Assembly (NCBI RefSeq): GCF_001584335.1 | Contig: NZ_LSBB01000020.1 | Span: forward strand, 62,001-126,000 | DNA length: 64,000 bases | Direction of reading: 5' to 3' | From: Bacillus atrophaeus | GTDB taxonomy: Bacteria; Bacillota; Bacilli; Bacillales; Bacillaceae | Shown: piece after piece, positions 63,021-64,000 of the stretch | Layout of the letters: every line of letters begins with the position of its first letter | Position numbering within the stretch: position 1 is the first letter of the stretch | Position numbers and translations under genes: made by a program | The notes under the pieces: generated by a model | Databases searched by the model: none | What the model saw: the letters and a program-made list of their open reading frames with translations, nothing else | Told to the model about the DNA's origin: nothing

Positions 63021-64000
63021 TTGACTGATTTAACCTTTATACATGCTGCGGATCTGCATCTTGACAGCCCGTTTTACGGCATATCGCATCTGCCAGATCC
63101 GATTTTTAAACGGATAAAAGAAAGCACTTTTCACAGTGTGAGACATGTAATGGATGCCGCTGTCCGGGAACGCGTTGATTTCGTTTTGCTGGCAGGTGAC
63201 TTATTTGACGAAGCTAACCGCAGCCTAAAAGCTCAGCTTTTTTTAAGAAAGCAGTTTACAAGGCTGAGAGAGTGCGGGATTCAGGTATATGTCATCTTCG
63301 GAAATCATGATCATTTGGGCGGGGAATGGACGCCGATTGAATGGCCGGATAATGTGCATATCTTTACCTCTTTTTCCCCTGAAGAAAAATCCTTTTACAA
63401 AGAAGACAAGCTAGCGGCCAGCATCTATGGCTTCAGCTATCCTGCCCGAGCCGTTACGAGCAACCAGGCTTCCCGTTATCGGGTGTCAACGGATGCTCCC
63501 TTTCATATCGGCATGCTTCACGGCACTTTATCAGGGGCGGAGGGGCATGATCCGTATGCTCCTTTTACATATGATGATCTTAAAAAAAGCGGGATGGATT
63601 ATTGGGCGCTTGGCCACATTCATAAACGGCAGGTGCTATCTTCTCGGCATCCGGCCGTTATTTACCCCGGAAATATTCAAGGGCGGCATATGAAAGAAAC
63701 GGGTGATAAGGGCTTTTATCTCGTCAATGTTTCAAGCGGTGACATATCCTATGAATTTAAGCAGGCCCATGATGTATTGTGGGAACAGATCAGTATTGAT
63801 GTGACGGGCATAGAGCATATGACCGCTTTATTTCAAACGGTAGAGGCTGTTTTTTCGGACTTGCGGCTGACGGAGAAACCGGTTTGTGCAAGGCTGGTTT
63901 TGCAGGGAAAAGCGCCCGAATTCCTGAAAACGGCGTCAAACGGCGTGCTGGACGAACTTCTTGAAACGTTTCAGGAGCAGGAAGCAGAGGAGGATCATTT
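63021..64000 (+). CDS. yhaO: SbcD-like DNA repair exonuclease subunit YhaO (3' end outside window)
   Basis: Calcineurin-like metallophosphoesterase, the nuclease partner of the SMC-like YhaN. The visible 326 codons hold the five metal motifs: FIHAADLHLDSP, LLAGDLFDEANR, VIFGNHDHLGG, IGMLHGTLSGAEG and YWALGHIHKRQ. The C-terminal part is cut by the window end (the B. subtilis protein is about 408 residues). TTG at 63021 has AAAGGAGCGG. Confidence 0.93.
   Translation, partial: MTDLTFIHAADLHLDSPFYGISHLPDPIFKRIKESTFHSVRHVMDAAVRERVDFVLLAGDLFDEANRSLKAQLFLRKQFTRLRECGIQVYVIFGNHDHLGGEWTPIEWPDNVHIFTSFSPEEKSFYKEDKLAASIYGFSYPARAVTSNQASRYRVSTDAPFHIGMLHGTLSGAEGHDPYAPFTYDDLKKSGMDYWALGHIHKRQVLSSRHPAVIYPGNIQGRHMKETGDKGFYLVNVSSGDISYEFKQAHDVLWEQISIDVTGIEHMTALFQTVEAVFSDLRLTEKPVCARLVLQGKAPEFLKTASNGVLDELLETFQEQEAEEDH

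Overview
The window is chromosomal DNA from a member of the Bacillus subtilis species complex. Gene order follows the B. subtilis yhcY-to-yhaO segment almost gene by gene, and the proteins are close to but not identical with the 168 versions. The 70-residue SspB, a two-LysM LytE and a rocG-rocABC cluster inside the yhd region point to the B. amyloliquefaciens/velezensis side of the group; that species assignment is inference from remembered sequences, not from a search.

Layout. 1-2.1 kb: the end of a NarL-type two-component system (yhcY-yhcZ) and an azoreductase. 2.1-9.7 kb: yhdB, yhdC, the sigma-D cell-separation hydrolase lytF, nsrR, a membrane protein, spoVR and phoA. 10-17.4 kb: lytE, citR/citA, yhdF, bcaP, yhdH. 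17.4-18.4 kb: two decayed genes (yhdI with an internal deletion and frameshift, yhdJ with an amber codon). 18.4-24.9 kb: the arginine/glutamate catabolic cluster rocG-rocA-rocB-rocC with two -24/-12 sigma-54 promoters, a CcpA cre site and a RocR-like enhancer; in B. subtilis 168 this cluster sits elsewhere in the genome. 24.9-28.7 kb: yhdK-yhdL-sigM (ECF sigma factor and its anti-sigma proteins), yhdN, plsC. 28.7-35 kb: an oxidoreductase relic, the two CNNM/CorC-type Mg2+ efflux paralogues yhdP (mpfA) and yhdT, a MerR regulator, the fluoride-exporter pair crcB, and yhdW. 35-41.5 kb: yhdX, yhdY (MscS), srtN, yheN, dat, nhaC, nhaX. 41.5-45.8 kb: the multidrug ABC exporter bmrCD with an attenuator leader. 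45.8-52.9 kb: yheG, sspB, yheE, the spore-associated ATP-grasp pair yheC-yheD, yheB, yheA, yhaZ. 53.4-64 kb: yhaX, hemZ, an extra lysine/ornithine N-hydroxylase-like gene, the K+/H+ antiporter khtSTU, yhaR, the ABC pair yhaQP, and the start of yhaO (SbcD-like).

Most genes are short transcription units closed by strong, often bidirectional, intrinsic terminators; several stop codons lie inside terminator stems. Readable promoters include sigma-D (lytF), sigma-E (spoVR), sigma-G (sspB), sigma-B (yhdF, yhdN), sigma-M (sigM), sigma-54 (rocG, rocA), a PhoP box (phoA) and a CodY-like box (bcaP).

The most unusual signal is in the two Mg2+-efflux paralogues yhdP and yhdT. In both, a near-perfect Shine-Dalgarno sequence is separated from the start codon by a stable hairpin of unrelated sequence, and only folding of the hairpin brings the SD to normal spacing. 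yhdT also has a six-codon upstream ORF. Also notable are a multi-branched structure in the sspB leader, the relocated roc cluster flanked by pseudogenes, and the bmrCD attenuator.
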